Assembly: GCA_013416405.1 (NCBI GenBank)
Contig: JACCET010000003.1
Span: forward strand, 186,001-250,000
Direction of reading: 5' to 3'
Origin: Alcaligenaceae bacterium
Lineage (GTDB): Bacteria; Pseudomonadota; Gammaproteobacteria; Burkholderiales; Burkholderiaceae_B
Length of the DNA stretch: 64,000 nucleotides
Position numbers and translations under genes: made by a program. The notes under the pieces are model-generated. The model saw nothing but the letters and a program-made list of their open reading frames with translations, was not told the origin of the DNA and did no database searches. Positions 61,269 to 64,000 of the stretch are shown here, one piece after another. Every line of letters starts with the position of its first letter. The stretch's first letter is position 1.

Positions 61269-61999
61269 GTTCTACGGCCCGTAGCGGGCTTGCGTCTTGC
61301 AGGCCAGCGTCCGCCCAGGGTAAGCGTGGCCTGTTCGGCCGCCAGCAGCACCATGCGCGACATTTTCTTGATTGCGGCGGGTGTGAAACGCTCTTTGGGG
61401 CCAGAAAGCGAAATTGCGCCGCAAAATTCGTTGTCCGGCCCAAACACGGGGCTGGCAACCGCGGCGCAGTTCGGGTCGCGCTCACCCATGGATAGGGTAA
61501 GCAAATCATCTTCAGGCGCGGGCGTGTCACCCTGACCGTGCCATATGATCAGTTTGCCGGCTGCTCCCCTGTCCAGGGGTAAAAGCTCGCCCACGCGTAT
61601 GCGATCCAGCGTTGAGTGATGCGAGTCTACGCGCAGCAGACAAATGCGCGACTGCGTATCGTGATAGGTATGGAAAGATGCACTTTCGCTACCTTTGTCG
61701 ACCAGGTCGTTCAGCAAGGGCAGTAAGACTTCAGACAGACGGTAGGCGGCTTCGTAGCAGCGCCCCAGTTGGTGTGCGTACGAGCCCAGGGCATAGCGGC
61801 CGTCGCCGCGTCGGATCACCAGCGATGCCCTTTCCAGCGAAGCAATAAGGCGCAGCAGTGTGCTTTTATAGAAGCCCGTGGCGCGCGATAAGTCGGCCAG
61901 GGTAATGGGTTCGCCGCGTTGCGCGATGACATCGACGATGAGCAGGGCGCGGTCGACGGCGGCAACGCCGTCGCCTTCCTGAACGATAGAGGGGCTCAT
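61265..61999 (-). CDS. IclR-family transcriptional regulator
   Basis: A 244-residue IclR protein. The winged helix-turn-helix (residues 12-70) has A-V-D-R-A-L-L-I-V-D-V-I, L-A-D-L-S-R-A-T-G-F-Y-K-S-T-L-L-R-L-I-A-S-L; the effector domain contains L-P-L-D-R-G-A-A-G-K-L-I near 155. The frame upstream is not conserved and the ATG ending at 61999 is used. It follows the 3-hydroxyisobutyrate-dehydrogenase-like gene by 122 bp on the same strand and probably controls that gene and the aldehyde dehydrogenase. Confidence 0.9.
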   Translation of the reverse strand: MSPSIVQEGDGVAAVDRALLIVDVIAQRGEPITLADLSRATGFYKSTLLRLIASLERASLVIRRGDGRYALGSYAHQLGRCYEAAYRLSEVLLPLLNDLVDKGSESASFHTYHDTQSRICLLRVDSHHSTLDRIRVGELLPLDRGAAGKLIIWHGQGDTPAPEDDLLTLSMGERDPNCAAVASPVFGPDNEFCGAISLSGPKERFTPAAIKKMSRMVLLAAEQATLTLGGRWPARRKPATGRRT

Positions 62000-62121
62000 G
62001 AGGCAGGCGAAAAATTGATGTTGTTTTGGTGCTTGATTATGCCATATCGGCCATTCTGCACCAGGATCGACGGTGTTGGCGGGCCATGCGCTCCGGGCCG
62101 CGGAGCGCATGGGCATTGGTA

Positions 62122-63012
62122 TTACTTACCTTCAAAAACCAGCGAGATTGCAGGAGCGTACTTGTCGCCGTGGCCGGCGGCAATCGCCTGATCGAAACAA
62201 GCCACCAGGTTTTTCGCGCCGGTTGCGTCCACACCCACCTGCTCGGCCAAACCCACTGCGTAGAGCAGGTCTTTCTTGGCGTAGGAAACGGGGAAGGCCT
62301 TTTCAGGAAAGTTTTGCGGCGCGATGGCCTTCATGCCATGGTTGCGCAGGGCAAAGCTGTCGGCCGAGCCGGTGGACATGGCCGAGAACAGGCGGTCGGG
62401 ATCGACCCCGGCGCGCGCGCCTATCGCACGCGCTTCGCTGAGCGCCAGCACGGTTTCATACAAAACCATATTGTTCAGGATCTTGACCACCTGACCGGCA
62501 CCTATGCCGCCGACGTGCGTCACGTCTGACGCAAAGGTATCGAGCAAAGGCTTGATGATGGCGAAGATATCGTCATCGGCGCCGACGGGCACGGCCAGCG
62601 TGCCGGCTTCGGCGGCGGCGCGGGTGCGCATGACGGGTGCGTCGGCAAAGCGCATGCCGTTTTTGGCAAGCTCGGCGCCAATCCGGCGGCTCAGATCCAC
62701 CGGTGATGTGCTCAGGTCGACAATGAGCTGGCCGCTGCGACCATTGCCCAGCAAGCCGTCATTGTTTTCGCCCATCACGACTTTTTCCACGATCTCGCCC
62801 GAGGGCAAGGACATAAAAATGATATCGGCCTGCGCCGAGATATCGTTTGCGCTGGCGGCTTGTACGCCGTGTTCGGCCAGGCGCTGCAAAGGTGCGGCGT
62901 CGCGGTCGAAGGCGAGCACTGGCAGCCCGCTTTTGGTGGCGATATGACGGCAGATGGGTTCACCCATGACGCCGACCCCGATAAAACCTATGACTTTGAT
63001 CGCTGATGACAT
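62122..63012 (-). CDS. 3-hydroxyisobutyrate dehydrogenase-like NAD(P)-dependent oxidoreductase
   Basis: A 296-residue member of the beta-hydroxyacid dehydrogenase group. The Rossmann motif G-F-I-G-V-G-V-M-G-E-P lies at residues 9-19, the D-L-S-T-S-P-V-D substrate segment near 118 (the family has D-x-S-T), and G-A-G-Q-V-V-K-I-L-N-N with the catalytic Lys near 175. It may act on 3-hydroxyisobutyrate, tartronate semialdehyde or a related compound. The neighbouring aldehyde dehydrogenase would process the semialdehyde product. The valine-type or glycerate-type role cannot be separated by eye. Confidence 0.88.
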   Translation of the reverse strand: MSSAIKVIGFIGVGVMGEPICRHIATKSGLPVLAFDRDAAPLQRLAEHGVQAASANDISAQADIIFMSLPSGEIVEKVVMGENNDGLLGNGRSGQLIVDLSTSPVDLSRRIGAELAKNGMRFADAPVMRTRAAAEAGTLAVPVGADDDIFAIIKPLLDTFASDVTHVGGIGAGQVVKILNNMVLYETVLALSEARAIGARAGVDPDRLFSAMSTGSADSFALRNHGMKAIAPQNFPEKAFPVSYAKKDLLYAVGLAEQVGVDATGAKNLVACFDQAIAAGHGDKYAPAISLVFEGK

Positions 63013-63071
63013 TACATATTTCCTTGGAACTGCTTTGATTGTTGCTGTGTGCTGTATGCAGGCGCGACGCC

Positions 63072-64000
63072 TTATCCTTGACCCATATTGTTGGGGTCCA
63101 TGCTCCAGTAGATGCCCTTGCTTTGCTGATACAGCCGCAAGCCACCCGTGCCCTTCTCGCGGCCAAGGCCGCTGTCTTTGAAGCCGCCAAACGGTGTCGA
63201 GATCGACAGCTGTTTGTAGGTGTTGATCCAGACCAGGCCGGCTTCCAGAGCGCGAGCGACACGCCAGGCGCGTTGATAGTTTGCGGTCCAGATGCCGGAT
63301 GCCAGGCCGTACAGACTGTCGTTGGCTTGGGCGATAAGATCAGCCTCGTCTTCGAAAGGCAATACGCACAGCACTGGCCCGAAGATTTCTTCGCGTACGG
63401 CGGTGGCCTGATTGGTCAGGCCGGTGATGATGGTGGGTAGGAAGTACGCCCCGTTTTCAAACTGTGCGCCTTCGGGGCGCTTGCCGCCCAGAACGATCTG
63501 ACCGCCTTCGGCCTTGGCCGATGCCACCAGCTTTTCTATGCGGTCGCGCTGACCGAAGCTGGCGATAGGGCCCATTTGAGCGCCCTGCGCTTCAGGCTGG
63601 TCGACCTTAATGGCGCCGGCGCGCTTGACCAGCAGATCCAGCAGCTTGTCGTAGACGCTGCGCTGTACAAACAATCGCGAACCCGCCACGCAGGATTGCC
63701 CGCTGCCCTCGAAAATGCCGCCCATGATGTTCTCGACCGCCGACTCAAGATTGGCGTCTTCAAAGACAATATGGGGTGATTTTCCGCCCAGCTCGAGCGC
63801 GACGGGAATGAGGCGCTCGGCAGCAATCATGCCTATGCTGCGGCCGGTTGCCGTGCCGCCGGTAAACGACACCATGCGCACATCGCGGTGCTGAACCAGG
63901 GCCTTGCCGGTCACGGCGCCATCGCCGGTCAATACATTCAAAATACCGGGAGGCAAGCCCGCTTCCAGACCGATCTTGCCTAGCAGCAATGCCGGTGATG
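63072..64000 (-). CDS. Aldehyde dehydrogenase, C-terminal part (5' end outside window)
   Basis: The frame is open to the window end, giving the last 309 residues of an NAD(P)-dependent aldehyde dehydrogenase. Visible are P-P-G-I-L-N-V-L-T-G-D-G, S-F-T-G-G-T-A-T-G-R with the cofactor loop, the catalytic glutamate in V-A-L-E-L-G-G-K-S-P-H, and the active cysteine in G-S-G-Q-S-C-V-A-G-S-R. The end is also typical (P-F-G-G-F-K-D-S-G-L-G-R-E). The N-terminal cofactor-binding part lies beyond 64000. It is the upstream neighbour of the dehydrogenase and IclR genes, probably in one operon. Confidence 0.92.
   Translation of the reverse strand, partial: SPALLLGKIGLEAGLPPGILNVLTGDGAVTGKALVQHRDVRMVSFTGGTATGRSIGMIAAERLIPVALELGGKSPHIVFEDANLESAVENIMGGIFEGSGQSCVAGSRLFVQRSVYDKLLDLLVKRAGAIKVDQPEAQGAQMGPIASFGQRDRIEKLVASAKAEGGQIVLGGKRPEGAQFENGAYFLPTIITGLTNQATAVREEIFGPVLCVLPFEDEADLIAQANDSLYGLASGIWTANYQRAWRVARALEAGLVWINTYKQLSISTPFGGFKDSGLGREKGTGGLRLYQQSKGIYWSMDPNNMGQG

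Noticed and set aside
1-64000. CRISPR array, tRNA or rRNA genes
   Set aside because: No regularly spaced direct repeats, no cloverleaf with CCA-end neighbourhood and no conserved rRNA segments were seen on reading.

Overview
The window looks like chromosome of a betaproteobacterium of the Alcaligenaceae (Bordetella, Pusillimonas and Candidimonas relatives). This rests on GC-rich coding sequence, Bug/TctC and TRAP solute receptors, a gluQRS-smg-topB neighbourhood, an alanine/lysine-rich topoisomerase III tail, and aceK placed inside a leucine-catabolism operon. I found no rRNA, tRNA, CRISPR array, transposase or prophage. Almost all of the sequence is densely packed metabolic genes. Genus-level placement is inference.

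Region 1 (1-14919) is a nearly complete purine salvage and degradation cluster. It holds guanine deaminase, xanthine dehydrogenase with its XdhC maturation factor, the membrane cytochrome-c urate hydroxylase PuuD, HIU hydrolase, OHCU decarboxylase, PuuE allantoinase, allantoicase and ureidoglycolate lyase. AMP nucleosidase and a nucleoside deoxyribosyltransferase add nucleobase release. Together they take AMP and guanine to glyoxylate, urea and ammonia. Region 2 (14920-27580) has two TRAP transporters, a SET-domain methyltransferase, an acetolactate synthase without a small subunit, and an orphan AceE/MdeB-like 2-oxoacid dehydrogenase E1 divergent from an Lrp regulator. Region 3 (28266-34965) has topB, a large membrane protein, gluQRS and smg.

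Region 4 (35171-43089) is a leucine-type operon (acyl-CoA dehydrogenase, aceK, thiolase, biotin-dependent carboxylase beta and alpha). Its probable regulator, a LiuR-like MerR protein, lies at 49853-50242. Matching 16-bp palindromes sit ahead of both. Between them (43227-49586) is a second acyl-CoA operon: CoA ligase, MaoC-type hydratase, CaiB transferase, Bug receptor, IclR regulator and PaaI thioesterase, with its own AT-rich operator-like palindromes.

Region 5 (50361-64000) has an MBL hydrolase, a LysE exporter, metC, dsbA, a SPOR protein, argS, a secreted RHS protein ending in a DUF2235 phospholipase-like domain, two small conserved genes, and an IclR / 3-hydroxyisobutyrate dehydrogenase-like / aldehyde dehydrogenase group that runs off the window end.

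The most unusual feature is in the gaps between genes. The only two gaps over 300 bp (14920-15626 and 27581-28265) lie between convergent genes and are filled with very long, nested, branched imperfect palindromes of about 230-285 bp. Two of them (27630-27901 and 28001-28233) share sequence as well as shape. Smaller palindromes occupy most other gaps over 100 bp.
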